A stretch of DNA of 64,000 nucleotides from positions 1 through 64,000 of the forward strand of contig JAJXVB010000003.1 in the NCBI GenBank assembly GCA_021782365.1, in the 5' to 3' direction. The notes beneath the pieces are model-generated. The model saw only the letters and a program-made list of their open reading frames with translations, was not told the origin of the DNA and made no database searches. The position numbers and the translations under genes are program-made. Origin of the DNA: Pseudomonadota bacterium (GTDB taxonomy: Bacteria > Pseudomonadota > Gammaproteobacteria > Burkholderiales > Gallionellaceae). Every line of letters starts with the position of its first letter. Position 1 is the stretch's first letter. Shown here piece after piece: positions 9,486 through 18,996 of the stretch.

Positions 9486-10805
9486 GTGAGCAAAGTGGTC
9501 AAGGATGCACCGAAGGCCAAATATGGCGATCTGAGCAAGCGCCTGTGGTTCCTGCTGGGCGCCATGGTCGTGTTCAGGATAGGCGCGCATATCCCGGTTC
9601 CGGGTATCGATCCTCAGGTGCTTGCCGATCTTTTCAAGACGCAGAAGAACGGCATCCTTGGCATGTTCAACATGTTTTCCGGCGGCGCGTTGTCCAGGTT
9701 CACGATATTCGCGCTTGGCATCATGCCTTACATTTCGGCATCGATCATCATGCAGCTAGCCGCGATCGCGGTGCCGCAGCTTGAGCAGTTGAAGAAGGAA
9801 GGTGAATCCGGCAGGCGCAAGATCACGCAGTATACAAGATACGGAACATTGGCCTTGGCCATATTCCAGTCTTTCGGAATATCGGTCGCATTGCAGGCGC
9901 AGCATAATCTGGTTCTGAATCCTGGAATGATGTTCCAGGTCACGACGATGGTCACGCTGGTGACAGGCACGATGTTCCTGATGTGGCTGGGTGAGCAGAT
10001 CACCGAGCGAGGCCTGGGCAATGGCATATCGTTGATCATCTTTGCCGGTATCGCCGCAGGTTTGCCTCATGCGATCGGCAGCACGCTCGAACTCGTGAGA
10101 ACGGGCGCATTCTCGATACCGCTGGTTCTGTTCCTTTTCATAGGAGCGGTTGCGGTGATAGCGCTTGTCGTATTCGTCGAGCGCGGGCAGCGCAAGATAC
10201 TGGTGAATTATGCGAAGCGCCAGGTTGGAAACAAGATATACGGTGGACAGAGTTCGCATCTGCCTTTGAAGCTCAACATGTCGGGAGTGATACCGCCGAT
10301 ATTTGCTTCGAGCATGATACTGTTCCCCGCGACGATACTGGGCTGGTTTGGCAGCAGTTCGGCTGGCCTTAACTGGCTAAAGGATGTCAGCCAGATGCTT
10401 TCTCCTGGTCAGCCGCTTTATGTGATGGCTTATGCGGGTGCGATTCTGTTTTTCTGCTTTTTTTATACGGCGCTTGTTTTCAGTCCCAAGGAAACAGCAG
10501 ACAATCTGAAGAAGAGCGGTGCATTCTTGCCAGGAATAAGACCTGGCGAGCAGACGGCGAAGTACATCGAGAAGATCATGCTGAGGCTGACGCTGGTCGG
10601 CGCGATCTATATAACGCTGGTTTGCCTGTTGCCTGAGTTTTTGGTTGTAAAGTTTAACGTGCCTTTTTATTTCGGCGGGACATCTCTGCTGATCCTGGTT
10701 GTGGTAACCATGGATTTCATGGCGCAAGTGCAGTCCTATCTGATGACGCATCAGTATGACAGCCTGTTGAAAAAGGCTAATTTCAAAGGTGGGTTGTCAC
10801 GCTAA
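9486..10805 (+). CDS. secY: Preprotein translocase subunit SecY
   Basis: SecY is the inner-membrane channel of the Sec translocon. The GTG at 9486 is chosen: it lies just after the rplO stop, and the product of 439 residues begins in the normal way with a short basic segment before [25 protein letters not shown]. Ten hydrophobic membrane segments can be read, plus the conserved [16 protein letters not shown] loop (here [18 protein letters not shown]) and [12 protein letters not shown]. The family plug region follows TM1. Stop and infA start share one base (TAATG). Confidence 0.97.
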   Translation: MSKVVKDAPKAKYGDLSKRLWFLLGAMVVFRIGAHIPVPGIDPQVLADLFKTQKNGILGMFNMFSGGALSRFTIFALGIMPYISASIIMQLAAIAVPQLEQLKKEGESGRRKITQYTRYGTLALAIFQSFGISVALQAQHNLVLNPGMMFQVTTMVTLVTGTMFLMWLGEQITERGLGNGISLIIFAGIAAGLPHAIGSTLELVRTGAFSIPLVLFLFIGAVAVIALVVFVERGQRKILVNYAKRQVGNKIYGGQSSHLPLKLNMSGVIPPIFASSMILFPATILGWFGSSSAGLNWLKDVSQMLSPGQPLYVMAYAGAILFFCFFYTALVFSPKETADNLKKSGAFLPGIRPGEQTAKYIEKIMLRLTLVGAIYITLVCLLPEFLVVKFNVPFYFGGTSLLILVVVTMDFMAQVQSYLMTHQYDSLLKKANFKGGLSR

Positions 10806-11023
10806 TGGCAAAAGAAGATGTCATACAGATGCAAGGCGAGATCGAGGAATCGCTGCCGAATGCAACATTCCGGATCAAGCTTGAAAATGGCCATGTAGTA
10901 TTGGGGCATATATCAGGGAAAATGCGCATGCACTATATACGCATATTGCCTGGCGACAAGGTGACGGTGGAATTGACGCCGTATGATTTGAGCAGGGCGC
11001 GCATTGTTTTCCGCGCAAAATAG
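10805..11023 (+). CDS. infA: Translation initiation factor IF-1
   Basis: IF-1 occupies the ribosomal A site during initiation. The 72-residue S1-fold protein has [64 protein letters not shown]. It overlaps the secY stop by one base. Placement of infA between secY and rpmJ is typical of betaproteobacteria and Gram-positives, not of enterobacteria, and supports the taxonomic guess. Confidence 0.99.
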   Translation: MAKEDVIQMQGEIEESLPNATFRIKLENGHVVLGHISGKMRMHYIRILPGDKVTVELTPYDLSRARIVFRAK

Positions 11024-11039
11024 TTGATAGGAGAAGCAA

Positions 11040-11153
11040 ATGAGAGTTCAAGCATCTGTAAAAAAGATCTGCCGCAACTGCAAGATCGTCATTCGTAAGC
11101 GTGTAGTGCGCGTGATCTGCTCGGAGCCGCGTCACAAGCAGCGTCAGGGCTGA
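11040..11153 (+). CDS. rpmJ: 50S ribosomal protein L36 (zinc-binding form)
   Basis: This 37-residue gene codes for [15 protein letters not shown] followed by the rest of L36, ending RHKQRQG before TGA. It keeps all four zinc ligands (Cys11, Cys14, Cys27, His32), so it is the C+ form. GATAGGAGAAGC precedes the ATG. It lies between infA and the alpha-operon promoter. Confidence 0.97.
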   Translation: MRVQASVKKICRNCKIVIRKRVVRVICSEPRHKQRQG

Positions 11154-11183
11154 TTGTTCGGCGCTGGCATTTGGTGATATAAT
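11154..11183 (+). promoter_or_regulatory. Putative promoter of the alpha operon (before rpsM)
   Basis: TTGTTC (11154-11159) and a perfect TATAAT (11178-11183) are 18 bases apart in the gap between rpmJ and rpsM. A transcript from here would carry rpsM-rpsK-rpsD-rpoA-rplQ with a leader of about 22 bases, too short for the S4 pseudoknot of the E. coli alpha leader. Confidence 0.6.
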
Positions 11184-11211
11184 TTTCGTTTTTTAAAGAT
11201 AGGGTATCTGC

Positions 11212-11577
11212 ATGGCACGTATTGCAGGGGTAAACATCCCAAACCATCAACACACCGTGATCGCTTTGACCGCGATCTATGGTATCGGACGAGTTCGCTC
11301 GCAAAAAATCTGCGCTGCAGCGGGCATCACGCCCAGCGTCAAGATCAAGGATCTGACTGACGCTGAAGTCGAGAAGCTGCGCGAAGAAGTCGGCAAGTTC
11401 ACCGTGGAAGGCGATCTGCGTCGCGAAACGACGATGAACATCAAGCGCCTGATGGATCTGGGCTGCTACCGTGGCCTGCGTCATCGCCGAGGCCTTCCCT
11501 GCCGCGGGCAGCGTACACGCACGAATGCGCGCACACGCAAGGGTCCGCGCAAGGCGATTGCCGGCGCCAAGAAGTAA
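11212..11577 (+). CDS. rpsM: 30S ribosomal protein S13
   Basis: S13 contacts the P-site tRNA and the 50S head bridge. The 121-residue protein has [31 protein letters not shown], and the basic tail [26 protein letters not shown]. It is the first gene of the alpha operon; GATAGGGTATCTGC precedes the start. Confidence 0.99.
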   Translation: MARIAGVNIPNHQHTVIALTAIYGIGRVRSQKICAAAGITPSVKIKDLTDAEVEKLREEVGKFTVEGDLRRETTMNIKRLMDLGCYRGLRHRRGLPCRGQRTRTNARTRKGPRKAIAGAKK

Positions 11578-11599
11578 TTAAGAGCGAGAGGATTTTATT

Positions 11600-11989
11600 A
11601 TGGCCAAGCCAAGCACGAAAGTGCGCAAGAAAGTAAAAAAGAATGTAGCGGAAGGAATCGCTCACGTTCATGCATCCTTTAACAATACCATCGTGACGAT
11701 CACCGACCGTCAGGGTAATGCGCTCGCTTGGTCAACAAGCGGAGCAAATGGCTTCAAGGGTTCTCGCAAGAGCACGCCATTTGCAGCCCAGGTAGCCGCC
11801 GAGGTGGTGGGCAAGTCCGCTGCAGAGTGCGGTGTAAAGAATCTTGAGGTACGCATCAAGGGCCCAGGTCCGGGACGTGAGTCCACGGTGCGCGCATTGA
11901 ATGCGGCAGGCTTCAAGATCACCAGCATATCCGATATTACGCCGGTGCCGCACAACGGTTGCCGTCCGCCGAAAAAGCGTCGTATCTAA
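11600..11989 (+). CDS. rpsK: 30S ribosomal protein S11
   Basis: S11 forms part of the mRNA exit channel on the platform. The 129 residues have [47 protein letters not shown] and the end [18 protein letters not shown]. The PHNG motif is where an isoAsp forms in E. coli S11. AGCGAGAGG lies before the ATG. Confidence 0.99.
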   Translation: MAKPSTKVRKKVKKNVAEGIAHVHASFNNTIVTITDRQGNALAWSTSGANGFKGSRKSTPFAAQVAAEVVGKSAAECGVKNLEVRIKGPGPGRESTVRALNAAGFKITSISDITPVPHNGCRPPKKRRI

Positions 11990-12007
11990 TTTATTTGGGA
12001 GTTGATC

Positions 12008-12637
12008 TTGGCTAGAAATATTGATGCAAAATGCCGTAAGTGCCGTCGCGAAGGCGAGAAGCTTTTTCTGAAGGGTGAAAAATGCTTTACCGACAAGTGT
12101 GCAGTGGAACGCCGCGCTTATCCTCCCGGTCAGCACGGTCAGCGCCGCAATACCCGTCTGTCAGAGTACGGCGGCCAGTTGCGTGAAAAGCAGAAGGTTC
12201 GCCGTATCTATGGTGTGCTGGAGCGCCAGTTCCGCCTTACATACAAGCGCGCTGAAAGGGCACGCGGGATCACAGGCGAAACCCTGCTGCAATTGCTCGA
12301 GTCACGCCTGGACAACGTTTCCTACCGCATGGGTTTTGGCGCGTCGCGTGCAGAGGCTCGTCAGGTGGTTCGTCACAACGGCCTTCTGGTGAACGGCAAG
12401 CGCGTGAACATCCCTTCCTATCAGGTTCGTCCCGGTGACGTGGTCGAGCTGGCCGAAAGGACCAAGGCGCAATTGCGCATCAAGTCTGCCATCGCAGCCG
12501 CCGAATCGCGTGGTTTTCCCGAATGGATCGAAATGGATACCAAGGGTTTCAAGGGTACCTTCAAGGCATGCCCGCAGCGCGCAGAATTGCCGGCATCCAT
12601 CGACGAACACCTCGTGGTTGAATTGTATTCCAAGTAA
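12008..12637 (+). CDS. rpsD: 30S ribosomal protein S4 (zinc-ribbon form)
   Basis: S4 starts 30S assembly and, in E. coli, represses the alpha operon. The start is the TTG at 12008 ([16 protein letters not shown]), six bases after GGGAG at 11997-12001; a TTG at 12002 is too close to that site. The 209-residue product keeps four cysteines, Cys9, Cys12, Cys26 and Cys31, as in zinc-binding S4 proteins, unlike E. coli S4. The S4 RNA-binding domain [22 protein letters not shown] with [12 protein letters not shown] is complete. Confidence 0.97.
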   Translation: MARNIDAKCRKCRREGEKLFLKGEKCFTDKCAVERRAYPPGQHGQRRNTRLSEYGGQLREKQKVRRIYGVLERQFRLTYKRAERARGITGETLLQLLESRLDNVSYRMGFGASRAEARQVVRHNGLLVNGKRVNIPSYQVRPGDVVELAERTKAQLRIKSAIAAAESRGFPEWIEMDTKGFKGTFKACPQRAELPASIDEHLVVELYSK

Positions 12638-12655
12638 TTCACTCGGAGTCGCTAT

Positions 12656-13624
12656 ATGCATAACAATGATTTTTTGAAGCCACGCATCATCGAAGTACAG
12701 AAGATATCCGAGACCCAGGCCAAGGTGGTCATGGAGCCTTTCGAGCGCGGTTTTGGCCACACGCTGGGCAATGCGCTGCGTCGCATCCTGCTGTCTTCGA
12801 TGGCGGGTGCAGCTCCGACCGAAGTGAAGATGAGCGGCGTGTTGCATGAATATGCAACGATAGACGGCGTGCAGGAAGATGTGGTCGATATCCTTCTGAA
12901 CCTGAAGGGCGTGGTGCTGCGCCTGCATGGCAAACAGGAAGTCGTCCTGAACCTGAAGAAGGATGGTCCCGGCGTTGTTACTGCCGCTGACATCGCTCAG
13001 AATGCGGATGTCGAGATCGTCAATCCAAATCATGTGATTGCGCATCTGACCGGCGGCGGCAAGCTCGACATGCAGATCAAGGTCGAGCAGGGTCGAGGCT
13101 ATGTTTCCGCGATCTCCCGGCAACTGCCAAACGAGACTCGCGCAGTCGGACATATCGCGCTTGATGCATCCTTCAGCCCCGTGAGCCGCGTGAGCTATGC
13201 GGTCGAGAGCGCACGCGTCGAACAGCGTACCGATCTCGACAAGCTGATCATGACGATAGACACCAACGGCGCGATCGATCCGGAGCAGGCGATCCGCAAT
13301 GCGGCGCGCATCCTGGTCGATCAGTTCTCCGTCTTCGCTGCGCTGGAAGGAACGGAGCCGGTCATCGAGAAGGAACATGTTCCCCAGGTGGATCCTATCC
13401 TGCTGCGTCCAGTCGACGATCTTGAACTGACACCGCGTTCTTCGAACTGTCTCAAGGCGCAGAGCATCCATTACATCGGCGATCTGATTCAGTACACCGA
13501 GAATGATTTGCTGCGTACACCCAACCTGGGCCGCAAGTCATTGAATGAAATCAAGCAGGTTCTCGCAGAGCACAACTTGTCGCTCGGCATGAAGCTGGAA
13601 AACTGGCCAGTCGCAGCTAACTGA
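12656..13624 (+). CDS. rpoA: RNA polymerase alpha subunit
   Basis: Alpha forms the dimer on which core RNA polymerase assembles. The 322-residue protein has the N-terminal dimer domain with [23 protein letters not shown], and after the linker the C-terminal domain (about 245-322) with [21 protein letters not shown] and [16 protein letters not shown], the surface that binds UP elements and activators. It lies 18 bases after rpsD with CTCGGAG before the ATG. Confidence 0.99.
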   Translation: MHNNDFLKPRIIEVQKISETQAKVVMEPFERGFGHTLGNALRRILLSSMAGAAPTEVKMSGVLHEYATIDGVQEDVVDILLNLKGVVLRLHGKQEVVLNLKKDGPGVVTAADIAQNADVEIVNPNHVIAHLTGGGKLDMQIKVEQGRGYVSAISRQLPNETRAVGHIALDASFSPVSRVSYAVESARVEQRTDLDKLIMTIDTNGAIDPEQAIRNAARILVDQFSVFAALEGTEPVIEKEHVPQVDPILLRPVDDLELTPRSSNCLKAQSIHYIGDLIQYTENDLLRTPNLGRKSLNEIKQVLAEHNLSLGMKLENWPVAAN

Positions 13625-13667
13625 AGCTGCCGCTAGTTGAATAACTGAAGTTTAAGAGAGGCAAATT

Positions 13668-14054
13668 ATGCGTCACCGTTTAGGTTTAAGAAAGCTTAAC
13701 CGCACCAGCAGCCACCGTCTTGCGATGTTCCGCAACATGACTGTTTCGCTGTTGCGCCACGAAGTCATCAAGACGACACTGCCCAAGGCAAAGGAACTGC
13801 GCCGCGTAGCAGAACCCATACTCACGCTCGGCAAGAATCCTACTCTTGCGAACCGTCGTCTGGCTTTTGCGCGTCTGCGCGATCGCGAAATGGTGACCAA
13901 GCTTTTCGATGAGCTGGGCCCGCGCTATGCGTCTCGCAATGGCGGTTATCTTCGTCTTCTGAAGTTCGGCTTCCGCCAGGGCGACAACGCTCCGATGGCT
14001 CTGGTCGAGCTGATGGATCGCCCGGCCGAAGCCGAAGTGGTCGATGCAGAATAA
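13668..14054 (+). CDS. rplQ: 50S ribosomal protein L17
   Basis: L17 is the last gene of the alpha operon. The 128-residue product has [24 protein letters not shown], the [26 protein letters not shown] segment and [38 protein letters not shown] lies before its start, and a strong terminator follows at 14076. Confidence 0.99.
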   Translation: MRHRLGLRKLNRTSSHRLAMFRNMTVSLLRHEVIKTTLPKAKELRRVAEPILTLGKNPTLANRRLAFARLRDREMVTKLFDELGPRYASRNGGYLRLLKFGFRQGDNAPMALVELMDRPAEAEVVDAE

Positions 14055-14075
14055 GAGATTCTCTCTTCATAAATA

Positions 14076-14101
14076 AAAAGCCGGATTCGTCCGGCTTTTT
14101 T
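14076..14101 (+). terminator. Intrinsic terminator of the S10-spc-alpha cluster
   Basis: AAAAGCCGGA (14076-14085) pairs perfectly with TCCGGCTTTT (14090-14099) around a TTCG tetraloop, and the distal arm runs into a seven-base T stretch. It lies 21 bases after the rplQ stop and separates the ribosomal cluster from cysK. Confidence 0.92.
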
Positions 14102-14144
14102 GTTATCATAGCAGGCGAATGTTGTTGATGAATATGGAGTCAGC

Positions 14145-15122
14145 ATGTCGAACTGGTTTGAAGACAATTCCCTTTCCATAGGCCGCACGCCTATGGTCCG
14201 GCTAAACCGTATTGCAGACGGAGCGAAGGCCACGATACTGGCAAAGATAGAGGGAAGAAATCCGGCATATTCCGTGAAATGCCGCATAGGCGCCGCGATG
14301 GTCGACGATGCGCAAAGGAGTGGCATTTTGACTCCAGGCAAACATCTGGTCGAACCCACGAGCGGCAACACCGGAATCGCACTTGCATTCGTCGCCGCTG
14401 CGCGAGGCATTCCGCTTCTGCTTACCATGCCCGACACCATGAGCATAGAGAGGCGGAAACTGCTTGCTGCATTCGGCGCCAATCTGGTTCTCACAGAGGG
14501 TGCCAAAGGCATGAACGGCGCAATTGCAAAGGCCGAGGAGATCGCCGCCTCCGATCCGGAGAAATACGTGATGCTTCAGCAATTCAAGAACCCAGCTAAC
14601 CCTGAGATACATGAGAAGACGACAGGGCCTGAAATCTGGAACGATACGGACGGTGCAGTCGACATCTTCGTTGCGGGCGTGGGTACTGGCGGAACCTTGA
14701 CTGGTGTATCTCGCTTCATCAAGAAAACCATGGGAAAAAAGATCATCTCCGTGGCAGTCGAACCTTCCACCAGCCCTGTGCTGACTCAGCATCGCTCAGG
14801 GCTGCCGATCAAGCCTGGTCCGCACAAGATACAGGGGATAGGTGCAGGATTCGTCCCCGATACGCTGGACATGTCGCTGGTCGACGAGATCGAGCAGGTT
14901 TCCAGCGAAGAGGCCATGCTTTACGCGAGGCGGCTTGCCCAGGAGGAAGGCATACTGTCAGGAATATCCTGCGGGGCGGCGACTGCCGCCGCCGTCAGAA
15001 TGGCAAAGCGCCCCGAGCATGAAGGCAAGACGATCGTCGTGATCTTCCCCGATTCGGGGGAGCGCTATTTGAGCTCGGCGCTCTTCGAAGGCATGTTCGA
15101 CGAAAAGGGCATGCGCATCTAG
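14145..15122 (+). CDS. cysK: Cysteine synthase A (O-acetylserine sulfhydrylase)
   Basis: This PLP enzyme makes cysteine from O-acetylserine and sulfide in the cytosol. The 325-residue sequence has the PLP lysine Lys45 in [11 protein letters not shown], the substrate loop [14 protein letters not shown], the phosphate loop [14 protein letters not shown] and the [15 protein letters not shown] segment. NPxxSVKxR plus [14 protein letters not shown] favours CysK over CysM. GGAGTC lies before the ATG. Its TAG stop lies inside a CTAG shared with the stop of the opposing TSUP gene. Confidence 0.93.
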   Translation: MSNWFEDNSLSIGRTPMVRLNRIADGAKATILAKIEGRNPAYSVKCRIGAAMVDDAQRSGILTPGKHLVEPTSGNTGIALAFVAAARGIPLLLTMPDTMSIERRKLLAAFGANLVLTEGAKGMNGAIAKAEEIAASDPEKYVMLQQFKNPANPEIHEKTTGPEIWNDTDGAVDIFVAGVGTGGTLTGVSRFIKKTMGKKIISVAVEPSTSPVLTQHRSGLPIKPGPHKIQGIGAGFVPDTLDMSLVDEIEQVSSEEAMLYARRLAQEEGILSGISCGAATAAAVRMAKRPEHEGKTIVVIFPDSGERYLSSALFEGMFDEKGMRI

Positions 15123-15922
15123 AGCGTCATGCCTATCAAAAGCTTCGCGCACATCAGGTAGAGAAACAGCGCAAAGATTTTCTTGAGCGTCGCGACAGGC
15201 AGTCGATGCGCCGCACGTACGCCGTACGGTGCGAATGCGGTGCTGGCGATCACCATGCCGGCGAGTGAGGGAAGATGGATGTAGCCCAGGCTATAGCTGG
15301 GCAGCTCTGAAGCGCCCAGCCCATTCAACGCATATCCTATCGTTCCTGCAACCGCGATGGGAAAGCCGAGCGCGGCGGAAGTGCCGATCGCCTGATGAAC
15401 CTTGATGTTGCAAGCCGTCATGAAGGGAACCGACAAGGCGCCTCCCCCGATTCCGACAAAGCTTGAAACCGTCCCGATGATGCCACCCATGCATGACATG
15501 CCGAGCATGCCTGGTAACTCCCGGCCAGGTCTGGCCTTGAGATTTAGCAGGAGCTGGGTCGCGACATACAATACGAACAGGACGAAAAGTCCTTTCAAGA
15601 GACCTGCCGGAAGTCGCGATGCAAAAAATGTCCCGCTCAATGTGCCAGTCAAAATGCCCGGCGTGATGCGTTTTACGATGTCCCATCTGACCGCGCCGTG
15701 CGCGTGATGCGCGCGCAGGCTTGAGAGAGAGGTGAACATAATGCTGGCAAGAGAGGTGCCGATCGCAAGATGCATCATGTGCAAAGCGGGGAAGTGCAGC
15801 GTCGTGAAAATGAACATCAGTATGGGCACGATCACGACTCCGCCGCCGACGCCAAGCAGTCCCGCAAGGAATCCGGCTGTCGCTCCTGCTGCGAGATAAA
15901 CCAGTATCAGCGATGCCGTCAC
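15119..15922 (-). CDS. TSUP-family membrane protein (TauE/SafE type), last gene of the malonate operon
   Basis: The 267-residue protein is almost wholly hydrophobic with about eight membrane helices. It shows the internal duplication typical of TSUP proteins: glycine-rich loops [20 protein letters not shown] near the start and [19 protein letters not shown] in the second half. TSUP members move sulfonates, sulfite, sulfur-related anions or organic anions; the substrate here cannot be read from sequence. Its ATG overlaps the mdcH stop by four bases, so it is translated with the malonate genes and may carry malonate, its product acetate, or a related anion. It ends against cysK. Confidence 0.85.
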   Translation of the reverse strand: MTASLILVYLAAGATAGFLAGLLGVGGGVVIVPILMFIFTTLHFPALHMMHLAIGTSLASIMFTSLSSLRAHHAHGAVRWDIVKRITPGILTGTLSGTFFASRLPAGLLKGLFVLFVLYVATQLLLNLKARPGRELPGMLGMSCMGGIIGTVSSFVGIGGGALSVPFMTACNIKVHQAIGTSAALGFPIAVAGTIGYALNGLGASELPSYSLGYIHLPSLAGMVIASTAFAPYGVRAAHRLPVATLKKIFALFLYLMCAKLLIGMTL

Positions 15923-16863
15923 GAGTTCACTCCTCGCTTCAGCCAGTCTGCCAGCGATTGAAGGTTCTTGAAGTCTTCCACGGAACGCGATTTTACTTCG
16001 GGATGTACGGTTTGCATGAGCCTTGCAAGATCGTTTCCTGGACCGATTTCAATCGCCATATCCACTCCCGATTCGGCGATCAGATCCATGCATCTGTCCC
16101 ATCTGATTGTGTTTGAAAGCTGTGTCACAAGCGCTTCGATAACGTCACCGCGAGTCCGAACGGGTGCGCCGTGAACGGATCCGATCATGGGAATATCCGG
16201 CGATGAAATGGGGCTCGCGTTCAGCATGTCTCTGAAAGATTCGGCCGCATGCGCAAGGTGGCGTGTATGCGAAGGGATGCGGACGGGCAGCCTGACCAGA
16301 TGCGGATTCATGGGTTTGAATTCGGTGAAAAATGTTGCGATCTCATCAGGCTTTCCTGCCAGAACCATCTCCCCTTCTTTTCTCACGATAGCGATGCAAA
16401 GACCAAGCTCAGAGATCATTCTGTCGCGCCGTTCGAGCATGGCAGGTGAAACGCGCCCACGCCAGAGAACCATGCAGTCGCCATCCACATCAATAGCCTG
16501 ATCCATAAGCCTTGCGCGGGCCTGCACGAGTCTGAAAGTCTCAGCAGCATCGAGCGCACCCGAAATGAAGCAGGCGATCAGTTCGCCCAGAGAATAGCCT
16601 GCGACGAGGCTGGGCTTGGGCAGGATGGAAGAGATGCGGGACCAGGTCGCCATCTGGAAATAGGCGATGGCAAACTGTGCATTCGAATTGCGGAAGAGAT
16701 CCTCATCATTCAATTCCTTCCACCAGCTTCCAACATCCTGTTCCAAGGCCATGCTTGCTGCCTGATTGATGGCTGCACATTCGGGGGCCGAGAGCAGTTC
16801 TTCCAGCATGTCTCGGTGCTGACCTGCCTGCCCCGAACACAGCATTGCGAGCCTCATGCTCAT
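15919..16863 (-). CDS. mdcH: Malonate decarboxylase epsilon subunit, malonyl-CoA:ACP malonyltransferase
   Basis: MdcH primes the acyl-carrier subunit MdcC by transferring malonyl from malonyl-CoA. The 314-residue protein has the FabD fold landmarks: early GQAGQ (residues 11-15), the nucleophile Ser91 in AGYSLGEL, an Arg in VQARARLMDQA and a His in RIPSHTRHL. The C-terminal IEIGPGNDLARL is also typical of acyltransferases. It overlaps mdcB upstream and the TSUP gene downstream by four bases each. FabD for fatty acid synthesis is an alternative, but the mdc context argues for MdcH. Confidence 0.93.
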   Translation of the reverse strand: MSMRLAMLCSGQAGQHRDMLEELLSAPECAAINQAASMALEQDVGSWWKELNDEDLFRNSNAQFAIAYFQMATWSRISSILPKPSLVAGYSLGELIACFISGALDAAETFRLVQARARLMDQAIDVDGDCMVLWRGRVSPAMLERRDRMISELGLCIAIVRKEGEMVLAGKPDEIATFFTEFKPMNPHLVRLPVRIPSHTRHLAHAAESFRDMLNASPISSPDIPMIGSVHGAPVRTRGDVIEALVTQLSNTIRWDRCMDLIAESGVDMAIEIGPGNDLARLMQTVHPEVKSRSVEDFKNLQSLADWLKRGVNS

Positions 16864-17693
16864 TCATCCTCTAGGAGATGGAGGGCGCAACAGGCAGCCA
16901 GGAGATCTGCACTTCCTCCTGGGCTCAGGTTGCGCAAGACGAATTCGCGATGCAGGCAGACTAACTGCTGCTGCCAGTCGGAAGCACTGACTCCGCCTGC
17001 CCGGTTGAATGCCAAGGCTGAAGACTTCACGAATTCGAGACCGGATATGCCGCCCCGCCAAAGCAGATTGGTGTCCTCAAGGTGTTCCATCAAGACCATC
17101 AGCGTGCCGATGCGCGCCATTTCCATGCTGTGTCCGGCTTTGAGATGAAGACGGAGAGAGGGCAGGCCGATTCGGTATAAAGTGGGAAAGCCGTTTGCGG
17201 CTTCCGTCCTTGCGCCGCCTGCCGAAAACTTCCGGAAGACGGAATTGCCATGGGAACTTGGAGATTGTTTTCTGGATGCCGAGATTTCGGCTCCCCACTT
17301 CAAGGCGACGATGGCGCCGAGACTTGATCCTGAAAGTGTTCTGTCCGCATGGCGAAGCGCTGCTGCCGCAACGAGCAGTCCGAGAACGAAGAGGGCGCCT
17401 CTGTGGGTGTTGATGTTGTTGGTTGCGCGCTGCATTTCGCGCTCGGCTTCGATCGCTATGCGCTGGAGCGCGCTGTATGGCAGGCCTTGCGCGCCCGCAT
17501 CGGCAAGCTGCGTGAAGCTTCCTTGAAGCGCATCTATGCTGGCAAGCAGCGTGCCAAGGTGCATGTCGCGGTGGCTGCCGGAGTCCACCGGGGTGACGAG
17601 GCCGGGTTTGGGCCAGGCCATGGCTTCATGGCGCAGCGCATCAAGACAGATGCGCTCCAGTTTTTCATGAAGGCTGGATGTAAGGCTCAGCAT
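16860..17693 (-). CDS. mdcB: Triphosphoribosyl-dephospho-CoA synthase MdcB
   Basis: MdcB (CitG family) makes 2'-(5''-triphosphoribosyl)-3'-dephospho-CoA, the precursor of the MdcC prosthetic group, from dephospho-CoA and ATP. The start is set at 17693 (MLSLTSSLHEKLERIC, 277 residues): it follows GCGGGGAA at the mdcG end, and the longer frame to 17783 lies inside mdcG. Family signatures visible are KPGLVTPVDSGSHRDM and ATNNINTHRGALFVLGLL, the conserved TNTHKG-like nucleotide site. It overlaps mdcG by 7 and mdcH by 4 bases. Confidence 0.93.
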   Translation of the reverse strand: MLSLTSSLHEKLERICLDALRHEAMAWPKPGLVTPVDSGSHRDMHLGTLLASIDALQGSFTQLADAGAQGLPYSALQRIAIEAEREMQRATNNINTHRGALFVLGLLVAAAALRHADRTLSGSSLGAIVALKWGAEISASRKQSPSSHGNSVFRKFSAGGARTEAANGFPTLYRIGLPSLRLHLKAGHSMEMARIGTLMVLMEHLEDTNLLWRGGISGLEFVKSSALAFNRAGGVSASDWQQQLVCLHREFVLRNLSPGGSADLLAACCALHLLEDE

Positions 17694-18322
17694 TTCCCCG
17701 CCAGAAATTCCCGTGCGGGAAAAAGACGAACTTCGGAGTCCGACTTGGCGAGCACGGATGCCGTTATTGAAAGCTCCCGCCATGCGACCGCCCAGCCATT
17801 CGGCATCTTGATTTCACCGTCCAGTTTTGGAAGGCTTATGGATTTGAGCGCTGGAAGGAGATCGTCGAACCTAGTGTGTTCATTGCATTCGAGGAGCAGA
17901 TCCAAGTCGCTTTCCTCGTCGAGGTAATCCTGATTTGTGAACGCCTGGAATGAAAGCGATCCGTAAACGCGCGCCGCAGCACCTGCCGATTCGCAGACAT
18001 CCAAAATTTTCTTCATGCCCTCATGCCAGCTTATGGGGGCATGTTCGATCGCATCGGCCAGCAGGAGTGGGCGCATGCGATGGATGATGCTGGCTTTGGG
18101 AACGGAGAGCGAAATGCGCGTGCGTTTCGGAGAGAGCGTGAAGCCCAGCGCTATGCTGTCGCCTTTCATTGCGGGCTGGCGGGTGACCACCAGAGGATGC
18201 TGCAACCTGATCCAGTATAGCGCCTCGACAAGATTGGGCGTGGCTATGCTGTCCGAGTCCATGCCGGGATCTAACCATACCAGGTCGTGGCGGTGCAATT
18301 CGATCACGTGTTCGCCACGCAT
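17687..18322 (-). CDS. mdcG: Phosphoribosyl-dephospho-CoA transferase (holo-ACP synthase) MdcG
   Basis: MdcG attaches the phosphoribosyl-dephospho-CoA group to the serine of MdcC. The 211-residue protein has a nucleotidyltransferase-like core: YGSLSFQAFTNQDYL followed by the acidic pair in ESDLDLLLE (about residues 118-143), the metal-binding Asp-x-Asp. The N-terminal HDLVWLDP is also typical. The start overlaps mdcE by 19 bases; the end overlaps the mdcB start. Loss of this gene should leave MdcC inactive. Confidence 0.92.
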   Translation of the reverse strand: MRGEHVIELHRHDLVWLDPGMDSDSIATPNLVEALYWIRLQHPLVVTRQPAMKGDSIALGFTLSPKRTRISLSVPKASIIHRMRPLLLADAIEHAPISWHEGMKKILDVCESAGAAARVYGSLSFQAFTNQDYLDEESDLDLLLECNEHTRFDDLLPALKSISLPKLDGEIKMPNGWAVAWRELSITASVLAKSDSEVRLFPAREFLAGKC

Positions 18323-18996
18323 TGCGCGATGGGCGAGGCGAGCATCCTGCCGCCCCGCTCGAATCCGATAGACGCGCGCTCATCCGCCAGAGATGCGAAG
18401 GCCATGCCCAGGCGCTCCGGCCAGCTGTCCTTATCAGACCATATCTCGTGTATGGCTCCCATGCGCCAGAAATTTTCAACGCCTGGCGCAAACACCGGGG
18501 ATTCCTTTGCGAGCTGTTCCAGCGTTGCGAGTTCGATCTTGGTCACGCGCGACATCGCGCGCAGGTCCATCACGCGCACTTCGGAACCTGGCAGCGCGCA
18601 GATTTTGTCGGCCAGCATGCCGAAGGCGAGAAAGCCCCCGCTCACCGCTTCGCCGTTGATCAGCGTGATGAGGCGATGCCCGCTTCTTCTTGCGAGATCG
18701 ACAGCGCGCGCGATGTGGGCGAAATAACCGTTCAAGCCCAGCAGCTCGTCGTGGCGCGTCAGCGCCTGTCCCTGCGTGTCGGCGATGAAGAGGATGGGAC
18801 GAGGTCCCTCGCGAACGGCATTGAGTATGGCCCCGGAGATCTTGAGTGCAAGCGCTGCATCGATCGCCGCGTGCTCGCAGGTGCCGATCACGGTCGCCGA
18901 CTCTTTTCCGACCATGGCCTTGCCTTGCAGGAAGAGTCCTTCAATCGCGATGTCGTGTCTGTCCTTGCCGAACAGGCGGTCGAAGAGTTCTTTCAT
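18304..18996 (-). CDS. mdcE: Malonate decarboxylase gamma subunit
   Basis: MdcE works with MdcD as the biotin-independent malonyl-S-ACP decarboxylase, related to carboxyltransferase subunits with a crotonase fold. The 230 residues include PRPILFIADTQGQALTRHDELLGLNGYFAHI, a conserved oxyanion region, and GHRLITLINGEAVSGGFLAFG. Its start overlaps mdcD by four bases. Length agrees with MdcE from other proteobacteria (about 230-270). Confidence 0.93.
   Translation of the reverse strand: MKELFDRLFGKDRHDIAIEGLFLQGKAMVGKESATVIGTCEHAAIDAALALKISGAILNAVREGPRPILFIADTQGQALTRHDELLGLNGYFAHIARAVDLARRSGHRLITLINGEAVSGGFLAFGMLADKICALPGSEVRVMDLRAMSRVTKIELATLEQLAKESPVFAPGVENFWRMGAIHEIWSDKDSWPERLGMAFASLADERASIGFERGGRMLASPIAQCVANT

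Noticed and set aside
12302-13471. 389-codon open frame opposite rpsD and rpoA
   Set aside because: Spans two certain genes on the opposite strand; sequence looks like antisense composition.
14102-14144. Promoter for cysK directly after the rplQ terminator
   Set aside because: TATCAT is present but no -35 box stands at a usable distance outside the terminator.
15919-16863. FabD of fatty acid synthesis
   Set aside because: Same fold, but it is embedded and coupled inside the mdc operon; the fab cluster is absent.
17349-17927. 192-codon plus-strand frame across mdcB and mdcG
   Set aside because: Lies across two overlapping mdc genes on the minus strand and has no recognisable domain.
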